DNA of 64,000 nucleotides from Nonomuraea sp. NBC_00507 (GCF_036013525.1 NZ_CP107854.1:134863-198862), one strand, 5' to 3'. Counted from the stretch's first letter, positions 8,511-16,135 are shown. The notes: generated by a model not told the origin, from the sequence alone. Numbers and translations are program-made.

Positions 8511-10645
8511 GAGCTGAGGGGCAATGTCCAGGCTTGGCGGAAGTCGTCGATGAGTTGCCAGGCTAGGTGTGGGTTCACGGCGAAAGCCGCACGAGCCTCT
8601 GCCAGGCGGTCGAAGGTGGCTGGGTGGTTGGTCGGTTGGGTAGCCCGGTCCATTTGGTCTTTGTCGAGGGCATCGTTGAACACCTGCAGCAGCGTCATGC
8701 AGAAATAGACGTAGCAGGCGAACTCCAGGCGCATCTCGCGGGCTTGCTGATCGGCATCGAGGCCGTCTGAGGACAGGGTGGTCAGGATGTCGGTTAACGG
8801 TGGCACCACTACCTCGACGGTGCTGGTTAGGTGATGGAGTTGGCGCAGCAGAGCGGGTTGGTCTTGAGTGGCCGGGTGGTGAAGGGTGGCCAGGGCTTTG
8901 CGGTGAAGCTCTTCTCCGACCAGGTCAAGGCACAGTTCGGAGAGTTTGATTTGTGGAGTGCCGAGGCGGACGAGGCGGCGTGCGATGCGGATTAGGTCGC
9001 GGGCCTGGCCGCCGGCCAGGACATGGCACAGGCCCACGTACGGTTCGTTCAGGCCGATGACCCGTTGATAGAGCAGGCGACGGGATTCGGCGTAGGTGAG
9101 GGGTGGCACGCGCAGGATCTCATCGAAGGAACTGTCGAAGACGTCCCGGAAGGGAAATCCGCGCCGTTCGAAGGCGGTCATGGCGTCGTCGGAGACCGAC
9201 ACCAGGAAGTAGACGCCCGGAATTCCGAAGATGCCTTTGACCTCGTTGAGGAACTTCTCCACCTGGGTGGCGGAGCCGATCTTGTCCAGTTCGTCGACGC
9301 CGATGTACACGCGGCTGCCGGACCGGGCGAGGTAGCGGGCCACGGCTCGAGTGAAGGCGCGAAACTCCGCGACGATGTCGGGATAACTGAGGGGCTGCTC
9401 GGCGCGAGAAAGACCGCCGGACGCCTGGGCTTCCAGCCCGACGCCGAGTTTGATCGCGCCCGACCAGCCTGTGGTGTGGGTCTGCAGGAACCGGATGCGG
9501 GCGAGATTGCGTCGGGCGCGTCGGCGCAAGCGCCGCTCGGTGGCGAAGCGCAGGTGGCGTCGGTAGCTTGCACGTCCATCGAAAAACAGGCCGAACAGGA
9601 GGAACAACCCGCCCACGAAGAGACCAAGGAGGGTGAGGGGAGCCGGGAGGAGATCTACCCGAGCTATCACGATCAACCCGGCGGCCAGGCCAAGGTATGT
9701 AACGATGGTCAGCACGGAGTGGAGCCGACTCCAGCGCCTCCGTTGTCTCCAGGTACGACGCGGGTTTCTGAATCGCTTAGCCGTGGCGCGGCATAACTCG
9801 GCGAACAAGTGGAGCACGAAGTCGCGGCCGCTGTAATCGACCGGCGCCGAGACCAGGCAGGTGACGTGGGAGGGCAGATGTCGAGGCGAGACGCAATACT
9901 GGCGGATGAGCGCTGACTTCCCGGTCCCGCGCACGCCGGCGATGCCGATGCTTCCGCCGTTCATGCCGCTGAGCAGTGCCTCGATGTCGTGCCATATAGA
10001 GGTGGGCACGTAGTAATCGGAGCCGTGCAAATCGCGCAGGCCGCGGCTGTCTTGGACCGCGTAGTCCTGGTCAAGGCGGTCGTCGCGGGCATCGTTGATC
10101 GCGTACCGCACGATCTGGGTCAGGCCCTTCCCAGAGTCGGAGATGGCGGCGATCAGGCGGGTGCGAGCGGCGTCGAGGTGCCGTGCGACAGGGTCGCCTT
10201 GGAGGGCGATGCGCGCGCCCAGCCGGGTTGTGCGCACTTTCTTGAGCCCGGCGGCGAGCAGAGCCGCGCCCACGCAGAAGAACCCAAGGTCTGCCAGAAC
10301 AGGCCAGGGCTCCCACCACACGCTCACAAGTAGACGGACCGCCAGCACGAAACCACCGACGCCGCCACATAATGTCCGCACAGTTGCCAGCATCCGACTG
10401 AGTGGGTCGTCGCCAGCGGCGCTGATGTATTCCTCAATGGTCACTTCGTGCTGGGCGAGGGCATGTTCGTACTGCTGGTATTCCTGCGGGGTTTCGACGA
10501 GCAAATTGTCGATCAAGTTCGTCGCCGTCTCGTGGAGGCGGTCGGGATCGACACCCAGGTCCTGGACGGCTTCAGTGACCTCGGGGTTAGCCAGCTCGTC
10601 CTCCACCAGGGCGACGAGAGCGCGGCGAAGTGCCGGATCGTCCAT
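8480..10645 (-). CDS. KAP-type membrane P-loop NTPase
   Basis: A 721-aa protein with Walker A GVRGTGKSAL near residue 241 and Walker B VYIGVDELDKI near residue 435. Two hydrophobic hairpins are visible, at about residues 95-137 before the P-loop and 315-365 between Walker A and Walker B; a membrane insertion inside the NTPase domain is characteristic of the KAP family. The sensor-like segment YFLVSVSDDAM follows. The ATG was preferred to a GTG 6 nt upstream because AGAGG is correctly spaced from it. KAP NTPases are membrane-anchored STAND-like ATPases linked to signalling and phage exclusion; the specific role here is unknown. Confidence 0.8.
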   Translation of the reverse strand: MDDPALRRALVALVEDELANPEVTEAVQDLGVDPDRLHETATNLIDNLLVETPQEYQQYEHALAQHEVTIEEYISAAGDDPLSRMLATVRTLCGGVGGFVLAVRLLVSVWWEPWPVLADLGFFCVGAALLAAGLKKVRTTRLGARIALQGDPVARHLDAARTRLIAAISDSGKGLTQIVRYAINDARDDRLDQDYAVQDSRGLRDLHGSDYYVPTSIWHDIEALLSGMNGGSIGIAGVRGTGKSALIRQYCVSPRHLPSHVTCLVSAPVDYSGRDFVLHLFAELCRATAKRFRNPRRTWRQRRRWSRLHSVLTIVTYLGLAAGLIVIARVDLLPAPLTLLGLFVGGLFLLFGLFFDGRASYRRHLRFATERRLRRRARRNLARIRFLQTHTTGWSGAIKLGVGLEAQASGGLSRAEQPLSYPDIVAEFRAFTRAVARYLARSGSRVYIGVDELDKIGSATQVEKFLNEVKGIFGIPGVYFLVSVSDDAMTAFERRGFPFRDVFDSSFDEILRVPPLTYAESRRLLYQRVIGLNEPYVGLCHVLAGGQARDLIRIARRLVRLGTPQIKLSELCLDLVGEELHRKALATLHHPATQDQPALLRQLHHLTSTVEVVVPPLTDILTTLSSDGLDADQQAREMRLEFACYVYFCMTLLQVFNDALDKDQMDRATQPTNHPATFDRLAEARAAFAVNPHLAWQLIDDFRQAWTLPLSSWPAQAQTPP

Positions 10646-11533
10646 GGACACCTCTTGTCATGAACCCTATTTCGCTTTGCTGACAGAAAGAGGAACATTC
10701 CGCCTGATCGTACATATCGCCGTGCGCCCCCTCGCGCAAATACTGCAACTTCCGATAGAAACCGACCTGGTCGGGACTTTGACATTGATGGAGAAGACCG
10801 ATTTCCGGTCAGGCTCATAAACGCCAAACGGGCGATCGAGAAGTTCCGGTGTCGGGCGATCATGGCAGCACCAAAACCCACGGCGATGCGGTACTGCCCC
10901 CGCTCGTAGCCCTTGTCTATGCCGCGCTGGCTACGCCCCCCGGTGACAAGGAAACTTGTGAAAACGCGCCCCCGGTTCCCGAAAGCTACCGCCGAGGTGG
11001 AGGCCGTCTACGAGGCCCGCGACGCGCTGGGCGCGTGGGAGGGGGCCCGAGGAGGCCAAGCAGGTCACCGGCGGAAGGGACGCCTACCTCTGGTTTCGTT
11101 CAAGCCGGTGATCGATATCGGCGGAGCGCGGGATCCACAATCACTTTGTTGTGCGCCTGATCAGCTACTGGTATGTAGGTGACGTGCGGCTGACTGCTGG
11201 AGGAGCGTCAGCCTCGCATGGGGGGCATGGGCGCCTGGAACCTCCGCTCACGCACTTGGGTGACACCCATGTCCCCCGCCGCTAGAGCCCTCGTGTCGGT
11301 GCCCTCACCAGCGGCGATTTGCTGTTAGCAACCGGACGAATACGGATATGAAAAGCGGTGGGGCGGGTTCGGATTCAGGGGGGAGCCGAACCCGTGACAA
11401 GCGCGGGCGTTCGGCTACTGAGCTGACAACGGACGCCCGCGCTCCCGTGCCCGAGACCACCCAGCGGTGAGGGCCCCCGGCCATCACATGATCGTCGCGA
11501 ATCTGGGCAGTGAGGGCGCGTGAGGTGATTTCG
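10646..11533. other. Gene-poor stretch with a long hairpin
   Basis: About 890 bp without a convincing gene. A perfect 10-bp inverted repeat (GCGCGGGCGT / ACGCCCGCGC, 22-nt spacer) lies at 11401-11442. Around 10970-11060 there is a weak helical frame (TAEVEAVYEARDALG) that may be a gene remnant. Confidence 0.4.
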
Positions 11534-11893
11534 ATGCAGGAGCGCGGGCAGCGTCAGGACGCGCTCGGAATGTGGCACTCGGACGTGTGCCCGGTGGTCG
11601 GCCTGCAGGGCGAATTGCAGGAAGCCACCGTTGCCGACTTCTTCGACCAGATGGGACGCATTTTGGCCGAGCGGCCCGACCTGGTCGTCGTGGACATCTC
11701 GCGGCTGGCCTTCTGCGACTTCGACAGCGTGGCCGCGCTGGTCGGCGCTCATCGGCGAGCGCGACAAATCGGAGCCGAGTTGGTGCTGGCGGGAGTGCAG
11801 GGCAGATGCGCCCAGATCTTGCACCGCACCGGCCTGGACCACATCTTCCGTCCGCTTCCCGTCCAGACCGGCGCCGCCGCGACGGCGGCCTGA
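11534..11893 (+). CDS. STAS-domain anti-sigma-factor antagonist
   Basis: A 119-aa protein that is essentially one STAS domain: VVGLQGELQEATVADF, then LVVVDISRLAFCDFDSVAAL, which holds the usual beta-strand and the phosphorylatable region. In place of the classical D-S-[ST]-G motif it has F-D-S-V, so Ser is kept but the Gly is lost. Family members sequester anti-sigma factors of the RsbW/SpoIIAB type to release an alternative sigma factor. The ATG is set by GAGGTGAT 5 nt upstream. No partner kinase gene is next to it, so it probably acts in trans. Confidence 0.8.
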   Translation: MQERGQRQDALGMWHSDVCPVVGLQGELQEATVADFFDQMGRILAERPDLVVVDISRLAFCDFDSVAALVGAHRRARQIGAELVLAGVQGRCAQILHRTGLDHIFRPLPVQTGAAATAA

Positions 11894-12108
11894 CCGGCGG
11901 GAGCCAGGGTCGGTCTCCCCCCCTCGGCTCCGGCTCCCGCAACCCGGTCATCGAGTAAACCCGCACCAGGCAAAGGATCCTCGCGGGCCAGGCAAAGATG
12001 CGCCCTGCCCGGGCGGGTGACTACCCCGGATCAGCGCGGGGTCGAATCTAGAATCACGTCAGTGAACCCATCGATAACGCCTGGTAGGCGGCGCATGGAG
12101 CCGTCGCT

Positions 12109-12495
12109 GTGATCACGGTCATCGCCTTCGCCATGGCGGCGCTCTGCGCCCTGGAAGCCGTGCTGTGCCTGGGGCTGCTCGGCTGGGGCGTCCTTGAGCT
12201 GAGCGCCTTCCTACGCCGGCACCCGGACGGGGCAGCTGGTGGCCTGCGCGAGCTCGCGACAGGTGCGGGGCGGGTCTGGCCCGTGGCCAAAGTCTCTTCG
12301 AAGATCGCGGGCCGACGCGTCCTGCGGAGTCGGCCAGGCCGGTGGGTTCTTCGGGCCGGCCGGAGGTCGGCCGCAGGCGCCTATGCAGCTGCCGGGCGTG
12401 TCCGCCGGGATGGTCCAGGCTCACCTTGTCGCAGAGCCGGCGGGCTGGCCGCAAGCCGACCCCGCGCGGCGCGGCGGGAGCGGGCTCGACGGTGA
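12109..12495 (+). CDS. Small protein with one N-terminal membrane segment
   Basis: A 128-aa protein from a GTG start with a hydrophobic segment at residues 3-32 (VIAFAMAALCALEAVLCLGL) followed by HPDGAAGGLRELATG and a basic Arg-rich tail. The tail may be partly an out-of-frame extension. A broken copy lies in opposite orientation at 8127-8510, which supports the first 90 residues as real coding sequence. No family is recognised. Confidence 0.5.
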   Translation: MITVIAFAMAALCALEAVLCLGLLGWGVLELSAFLRRHPDGAAGGLRELATGAGRVWPVAKVSSKIAGRRVLRSRPGRWVLRAGRRSAAGAYAAAGRVRRDGPGSPCRRAGGLAASRPRAARRERARR

Positions 12496-12852
12496 GGTAC
12501 TCGCCAACGCTTTGAGCAGTGGTGTGCTCTCAGCCCAGGGTTTCCGTGGGGCGAAGACTGAAGAGTTCTGGGTGCCATAGCGGCGGTGCTCACCGTACGT
12601 GTACTAAAGCTTGACTGGCTCGGGCGAAAGGGAGCACTGCGGCGACCGCGCAAGCCTCACCGGTGAGGAACTCGGCGGCCGTGGTTGAGCGCCGGCTGGG
12701 CTCGGAAACGCCCACGGACACGGCGCCGGCGTGCCTCGCGCAGCGCTCCTCCACAGTGGAAGACTCTCATCATCGTGCCGTCACCCAGACTCCAACCGGA
12801 TGAGAGCATCGGCCCCTGAGCAGCAATACGTGCTCGAGACGAAGGGCTCTGG

Positions 12853-12926
12853 TCGGCTCGGCAGGACTCGAACCTGCATCAGACGGCTTAGGAGGCCGCC
12901 GCTCTGTCCAATTGAGCTACGAACCG
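12853..12926 (-). tRNA. tRNA-Arg (CCT)
   Basis: Acceptor CGGTTCG/CGAGCCG, anticodon loop CTCCTAA, T-arm GCAGG-TTCGAGT-CCTGC, discriminator A. Last gene of the array in the direction of transcription. Confidence 0.95.
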
Positions 12927-12928
12927 GG

Positions 12929-12997
12929 AGACGCGGGCGGGAGTCGAACCCGCTCAGGCGGCTTTGCAGGCCGCCCTCCGCACCAGCGAACCGCGCC
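12929..12997 (-). tRNA. tRNA-Cys (GCA), short D-arm
   Basis: Acceptor GGCGCGG/CCGCGTC, loop CTGCAAA, T-arm GCGGG-TTCGACT-CCCGC, discriminator T as expected for Cys. Only 69 nt because the D-arm is reduced. Confidence 0.88.
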
Positions 12998-13035
12998 CCG
13001 TGCCACTCGACCAGGTGGCCGCAACGGGGCTTATC

Positions 13036-13119
13036 GTGCGCGAGGACGGAGTCGAACCGCCACAGCTCAAGGCGCCCGGTTTACAGCCGGAAGGGCTCGC
13101 CGCGTGCCCAGCTCGCGCA
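13036..13119 (-). tRNA. tRNA-Tyr (GTA)
   Basis: Acceptor TGCGCGA/TCGCGCA, loop CTGTAAA, long variable arm as expected for bacterial Tyr, discriminator C (unusual; A is normal). Confidence 0.92.
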
Positions 13120-13122
13120 AGA

Positions 13123-13196
13123 GGGTGATCGGCCAGATTCGAACTGGCGCCGTCCAGAGTCACAGTCTGGTGTGCTCCCTTTACACCACGATCACC
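13123..13196 (-). tRNA. tRNA-His (GTG)
   Basis: Acceptor GGTGATC/GATCACC, loop CTGTGAC, discriminator C, as expected for His. The base before position 1 is T rather than the usual encoded G. Confidence 0.94.
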
Positions 13197-13203
13197 ACGA
13201 ACG

Positions 13204-13277
13204 TCGGCCTGACAGGACTCGAACCTGCGCCGCCCGGTTTGTAAGACCGGCGCTCTGACCATCTGAGCTACAGGCCG
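13204..13277 (-). tRNA. tRNA-Val (TAC)
   Basis: Acceptor CGGCCTG/CAGGCCG, loop CTTACAA, T-arm GCAGG-TTCGAGT-CCTGT, discriminator A. Confidence 0.95.
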
Positions 13278-13300
13278 AAAGACGAAGCGGATAAGGGTGG

Positions 13301-13371
13301 CTGGCACGGGGAGATTCGAACTCCCATGACCTTCTTAACAGGAAGGCGTCCTGCCGTTGGACGACGTGCCA
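13301..13371 (-). tRNA. tRNA-Asn (GTT)
   Basis: Acceptor TGGCACG/CGTGCCA, loop CTGTTAA, T-arm GGGAG-TTCGAAT-CTCCC, discriminator G. Confidence 0.95.
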
Positions 13372-13403
13372 CTAAAGAATCGAAAGAACCCAAACCGGCG
13401 TTG

Positions 13404-13478
13404 TCGCGGAGGCGGGAGTCGAACCCGCGTCACAGGGCTTATGAGGCCCGGCTGGAACCACCTCCAGTCCACTCCGCA
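13404..13478 (-). tRNA. tRNA-Met or Ile2 (CAT)
   Basis: Loop CTCATAA gives CAT. Acceptor TGCGGAG/CTCCGCG begins with a weak U1-G72 pair, hinting at an initiator, but the anticodon stem lacks the three consecutive G-C pairs next to the loop. Initiator, elongator and lysidine-modified Ile cannot be told apart by eye. Confidence 0.88.
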
Positions 13479-13482
13479 ATGG

Positions 13483-13554
13483 CAGCCCCTACGGGACTCG
13501 AACCCGTTCCCCAGAATTGAAAGTCCTGGAACCTAACCCATGGTCCAAGGGGCC
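13483..13554 (-). tRNA. tRNA-Glu (TTC)
   Basis: Acceptor GGCCCCT/AGGGGCT, loop CTTTCAA, T-arm ACGGG-TTCGAGT-CCCGT, discriminator G. Confidence 0.95.
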
Positions 13555-13569
13555 AATGTTGTCGCTACG

Positions 13570-13640
13570 TAGCCCGTACCGGGATCGAACCGGTGCCACC
13601 TGGCTGAGAACCAGGCATCCTCCCATTAGACGAACGGGCC
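13570..13640 (-). tRNA. tRNA-Glu (CTC)
   Basis: Acceptor GGCCCGT/ACGGGCT, loop TTCTCAG, T-arm ACCGG-TTCGATC-CCGGT, discriminator A. Confidence 0.94.
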
Positions 13641-13687
13641 ATGGTGCCGGGGCGCACGTCTGCCAACCGACAATCGCGCACCGGTCG

Positions 13688-13758
13688 TACCCCCAGCGGG
13701 ACTCGAACCCGCACCTCGACGATTAAAAGTCGCCTGCTCTGCCTTGAGCTACAGGGGC
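13688..13758 (-). tRNA. tRNA-Lys (TTT)
   Basis: Loop CTTTTAA, T-arm GCGGG-TTCGAGT-CCCGC, acceptor GCCCCTG/TGGGGGT with several G-U pairs, discriminator A. Confidence 0.92.
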
Positions 13759-13759
13759 G

Positions 13760-13851
13760 CGGAGGAAGAGGGGATCGAACCCACAAGGCGGCTCACGCCG
13801 CTCGCCCGCTTTCGAGGCGGGTGCCGTCGCCATCCGTCGGCGTGTTCCTCC
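13760..13851 (-). tRNA. tRNA-Ser (CGA)
   Basis: Acceptor GGAGGAA/TTCCTCC, loop CTCGAAA, long variable arm, discriminator G, all as expected for Ser. Confidence 0.95.
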
Positions 13852-13855
13852 AGGG

Positions 13856-13942
13856 CGGAAGGCGAGGGACTCGAACCCCCAGCACGGGCGAGCCGTGCTA
13901 CGCCGCTTCCAACGGCGCTCCTCGTCCAGCCGGACGCCTTCC
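13856..13942 (-). tRNA. tRNA-Ser (GGA)
   Basis: Acceptor GGAAGGC/GCCTTCC, loop TTGGAAG, variable arm GCACGGCTCGCCCGTGC, discriminator G. Confidence 0.95.
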
Positions 13943-13947
13943 TTAAG

Positions 13948-14021
13948 TCCTCGGGGCTGGGATCGAACCAGCGCTCTCCGCCTTATCAGAGCGGTGCCTT
14001 CACCTGCTTGGCCACCCGAGG
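13948..14021 (-). tRNA. tRNA-Ile (GAT)
   Basis: Acceptor CCTCGGG/CCCGAGG, loop CTGATAA, T-arm GCTGG-TTCGATC-CCAGC, discriminator A. Confidence 0.94.
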
Positions 14022-14024
14022 GAG

Positions 14025-14110
14025 CGGAGAGTGCGCGGATCGAACGCGCGCGGGTGTAACCCCGGCCACGCCTTAGCAGGGCGGCACCTTACCGACTCGG
14101 TCAACTCTCC
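14025..14110 (-). tRNA. tRNA-Ser (GCT)
   Basis: Acceptor GGAGAGT/ACTCTCC, loop CTGCTAA, long variable arm, discriminator G. Confidence 0.94.
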
Positions 14111-14120
14111 TGGCGGTACG

Positions 14121-14194
14121 TGCCGACCCCGGGATTCGAACCCGGACTGCCCTCGTCCTGAGCGAGGTGCCTCCTGCCGTTGGGCCAGGTCGGC
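14121..14194 (-). tRNA. tRNA with Leu anticodon CAG on a class I body
   Basis: Acceptor GCCGACC/GGTCGGC, anticodon stem CCTCG/CGAGG with loop CTCAGGA giving CAG, T-arm CCGGG-TTCGAAT-CCCGG, discriminator A. The variable region is only 5 nt, whereas bacterial Leu tRNAs have a long variable arm. Which synthetase charges it is therefore uncertain. Confidence 0.85.
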
Positions 14195-14198
14195 TTGG

Positions 14199-14270
14199 AG
14201 TGGGTGACGGGGCTCGAACCCGCCCTCACGGCATGGCAAGCCGTAGTGCCTCCATCAACACTTCACCCAC
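14199..14270 (-). tRNA. tRNA-Gly (GCC)
   Basis: Acceptor GTGGGTG/CACCCAC, loop TTGCCAT, discriminator T as expected for Gly. Confidence 0.94.
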
Positions 14271-14363
14271 AAAGAACCCGCAGGCCGGATCGTCGGGCGT
14301 GAAGGACGGGGCCGCGGCGACCATTCGCCGGACCGTACGGTCAGGGCGTACGGCCCGCGGGAG

Positions 14364-14437
14364 AGCCCCTGCCGGGAGTCGAACCCGGCGCCTCCGCCGT
14401 ACCAGGGCGGCGTCTCCACCTCGGAGACCTCAAGGGC
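14364..14437 (-). tRNA. tRNA-Thr (GGT)
   Basis: Acceptor GCCCTTG/CAGGGGC, loop CTGGTAC, T-arm CCGGG-TTCGACT-CCCGG, discriminator T. Confidence 0.92.
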
Positions 14438-14525
14438 GTGAACAGGGGTCGGCGCACGCCAGGCGTGCGCGCGGGTAATCACGATGCCGCCGTGAACACG
14501 GCGGAACCTCCACTTCTTCGGCGAG
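14438..14525. other. Spacer in tRNA array with a hairpin
   Basis: No complete cloverleaf. A perfect 9-bp stem GCGCACGCC/GGCGTGCGC lies near 14452-14470 and a second stem CCGCCGT/ACGGCGG nearby; both may be tRNA-processing or terminator-like structures. Confidence 0.4.
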
Positions 14526-14597
14526 CTCCGGGGCCAGGACTCGAACCTGGATAGGCGGGATCCAAAGTCCCGTTGCCGGGCCGACGGCGTCCCCGGA
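14526..14597 (-). tRNA. tRNA-Gln (TTG)
   Basis: Acceptor TCCGGGG/CCCCGGA, loop CTTTGGA, T-arm CCAGG-TTCGAGT-CCTGG, discriminator G. Confidence 0.95.
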
Positions 14598-14602
14598 CCG
14601 AG

Positions 14603-14676
14603 AGCCTCCGCCGGGAATCGAACCCGGGGCCTTCCGCTTACGAGGCGGGCGCTCTGACCTGCTGAGCTTCGGAGGC
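14603..14676 (-). tRNA. tRNA-Thr (CGT)
   Basis: Acceptor GCCTCCG/CGGAGGC, loop CTCGTAA, T-arm CCGGG-TTCGATT-CCCGG, discriminator T. Confidence 0.94.
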
Positions 14677-14835
14677 GGGTTGCCGTGCTGCCAGGGGTCC
14701 ATCACCGAACTGCCGCGTCCCCGTGGAGGGGTACAGCGGGTTCACCTCTGGCAGGCTGGCCTGGGCTGCCGCTCGGCCAGCGGCCCCCGGCCGCGGCCCG
14801 GGTTTGGCGGGTGCCCCCGCCGGCCCCATTGCACG

Positions 14836-14908
14836 TACGTCCGGCGGGATTCGAACCCGCACCGTTCGGCTCCTTAGGCCGATGCCTCTGCCATTGGGCT
14901 ACGGACGC
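14836..14908 (-). tRNA. tRNA with Leu anticodon AAG on a class I body
   Basis: Acceptor GCGTCCG/CGGACGT, anticodon stem TCGGC/GCCGA with loop CTAAGGA giving AAG, variable region 5 nt, T-arm GCGGG-TTCGAAT-CCCGC, discriminator A. As with the CAG gene upstream in the array, the body is class I although Leu tRNAs are class II. Confidence 0.83.
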
Positions 14909-14910
14909 TC

Positions 14911-14979
14911 AGCCGCCCCCCGGAATCGAACCGGACCTGCCCCCTTACAAGGGGGGCGTCGGCGCCAGCGCGCGGCGGC
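14911..14979 (-). tRNA. tRNA-Thr (TGT), short D-arm
   Basis: Loop CTTGTAA, T-loop TTCGATT, acceptor GCCGCCG/GGGCGGC with one mismatch, discriminator T. At 69 nt its D-arm is reduced, like the Cys gene. Confidence 0.82.
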
Positions 14980-14983
14980 GAAG

Positions 14984-15097
14984 TGGACCCGGCGGGACTC
15001 GAACCCGCATCTCCGGCTCTATCCCTTGCCGCGCGCTGCCCGGAAGATCGTTGTACACCGACGATCCGGCGGCCACGGCCGATTGAGTTACGGGCCC
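14984..15097 (-). tRNA. Oversized tRNA-like gene with about 40 extra nucleotides
   Basis: It has a good acceptor GGGCCCG/CGGGTCC, a normal T-arm GCGGG-TTCGAGT-CCCGC, discriminator A and a normal start of the D-arm (TAACTCAATCGG), but is 114 nt long. The interior carries a 6-bp hairpin GATCGT/ACGATC with a 9-nt loop and a pairing TCCGG/CCGGA. No standard 7-nt anticodon loop can be placed. It may be an interrupted tRNA, a pseudo-tRNA or a tRNA-like RNA. Confidence 0.6.
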
Positions 15098-15102
15098 TGG
15101 AG

Positions 15103-15175
15103 CTGCCAGAGCAGGATTCGAACCTGCACCATCCCGCTCCAGAGGCGGACGTCCTCCCAGTTAGACCATCTGGCA
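15103..15175 (-). tRNA. tRNA-Gln (CTG)
   Basis: Acceptor TGCCAGA/TCTGGCA, loop CTCTGGA, T-arm GCAGG-TTCGAAT-CCTGC, discriminator G. Confidence 0.95.
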
Positions 15176-15180
15176 TGGAG

Positions 15181-15265
15181 TAGGGGAAGCGGGAGTCGAA
15201 CCCGCACGGGCCGAGGGCCCACCGGGACTTGAATCCGGCGCGGCTGCCTGTTTCGCCATTCCCCC
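15181..15265 (-). tRNA. tRNA-Leu (CAA)
   Basis: Class II body with variable arm GGGCCCTCGGCCC, acceptor GGGGGAA/TTCCCCT, loop TTCAAGT giving CAA with an A-C mismatch closing the loop, discriminator A. This is the only normal-looking Leu tRNA of the array. Confidence 0.88.
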
Positions 15266-15266
15266 G

Positions 15267-15339
15267 TACGCCGCCAGGGACTCGAACCCTGAACCCCCTG
15301 GTTAAGAGCCAGGTGCACTACCAGTTGTGCTAGCGACGC
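15267..15339 (-). tRNA. tRNA-Lys (CTT)
   Basis: Acceptor GCGTCGC/GCGGCGT, loop CTCTTAA, T-arm CAGGG-TTCGAGT-CCCTG, discriminator A. Confidence 0.95.
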
Positions 15340-15343
15340 TTGG

Positions 15344-15415
15344 TCGGAACGGCAGGAATCGAACCTGCGCCCTCCGGTCCCCCAGACCGGCGCTCTCCCA
15401 TTGAGCCACGTTCCG
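15344..15415 (-). tRNA. tRNA-Pro (GGG)
   Basis: Acceptor CGGAACG/CGTTCCG, loop CTGGGGG, T-arm GCAGG-TTCGATT-CCTGC, discriminator A. Confidence 0.95.
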
Positions 15416-15525
15416 AATTCGCCCCGGCCGGGTTGTCGATCAGCCTGCCCAGCGGCTGCGCGCCCCACCATGGATGCCAATCTCGTCGATGAGTGGCGAT
15501 GCCACATCGCCCGGAGGGGGCGTCG

Positions 15526-15598
15526 AGCCGTACCGGGGAATCGAACCCCGCTCGTTCCTGGTTGGAAGCCAGGTGCCATTCCACTAGGCGAGTACGGC
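15526..15598 (-). tRNA. tRNA-Gly (TCC)
   Basis: Acceptor GCCGTAC/GTACGGC, loop CTTCCAA, T-arm CGGGG-TTCGATT-CCCCG, discriminator T. Confidence 0.95.
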
Positions 15599-15727
15599 AT
15601 GAGGATGTCCGGTATTGTCGCGGAGGATTGGCAGGTGCACCTACTTGGTCTTCGGTGTCTCCTGCCCGTTGCCCGCCGGGTATGACTGCCGATTCGGCTG
15701 GGGAGGCCCCTGCACCGGCTGGGCTCG

Positions 15728-15799
15728 TGGCTCCCCAGGGACTTGAACCCCATCCCCCTGCTTTTCAGGCAGGTGTCCTACCGTATGGACCAAAGAGCC
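15728..15799 (-). tRNA. tRNA-Phe (GAA)
   Basis: Loop CTGAAAA, T-loop TTCAAGT, acceptor GGCTCTT/GGGAGCC, discriminator A. Confidence 0.94.
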
Positions 15800-15801
15800 A
15801 G

Positions 15802-15875
15802 TCGGGATGGCCGGATTTGAACCGGCGGCCCCTGCGTCCCGAACGCAGTGCGCTACCAAGCTGCGCTACACCCCG
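15802..15875 (-). tRNA. tRNA-Pro (CGG)
   Basis: Acceptor CGGGGTG/CATCCCG, loop TTCGGGA, T-arm GCCGG-TTCAAAT-CCGGC, discriminator A. Confidence 0.95.
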
Positions 15876-15889
15876 TCGTTCATGGAGGG

Positions 15890-16102
15890 CTATCGGCGAC
15901 GCAGGTAGCCGAGGCCACGGTTGAGCGCCTCGTGATGCTCCTGGCCGTACACTCCCTCGACGGCGGCGAGGACACGGCCCAGCGCCGTCTTGTACGCTGC
16001 GCGGGCGGCGGCCCCGCGGTCCGGCGGGCTATAGGCGGCGAACCGCGCATCCTCCCGCTCGACGTCCCGGACCAGGTCGGCAAGCAGCTTGTTGACATCC
16101 AT
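15890..16102 (-). CDS. Small helical protein encoded inside the tRNA array
   Basis: A 70-aa protein starting MDVNKLLADLVRDVERED and ending LNRGLGYLRRR. AGGAGT lies 6 nt upstream of the ATG. It is charged and helical, with no recognised family. It is co-directional with the tRNA genes and sits between tRNA-Pro(CGG) and tRNA-Arg(ACG), so it is probably transcribed as part of the array and released during tRNA processing. Confidence 0.7.
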   Translation of the reverse strand: MDVNKLLADLVRDVEREDARFAAYSPPDRGAAARAAYKTALGRVLAAVEGVYGQEHHEALNRGLGYLRRR

Positions 16103-16135
16103 GTGAGACTCCTGTGGGTTGGGATCGCTCCGCAG

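Noticed and set aside
11370..11460. Possible tRNA with GGGTTCGGCTCCCCC resembling a T-arm
   Set aside because: No acceptor stem or anticodon arm can be formed; the dominant structure is the 10-bp inverted repeat at 11401-11442.
14438..14525. Possible extra tRNA between Thr(GGT) and Gln(TTG)
   Set aside because: Hairpins are present but there is no T-arm sequence and no 7-nt anticodon loop.
14984..15097. Selenocysteine tRNA
   Set aside because: No TCA anticodon and no long acceptor/T-stem combination typical of tRNA-Sec.
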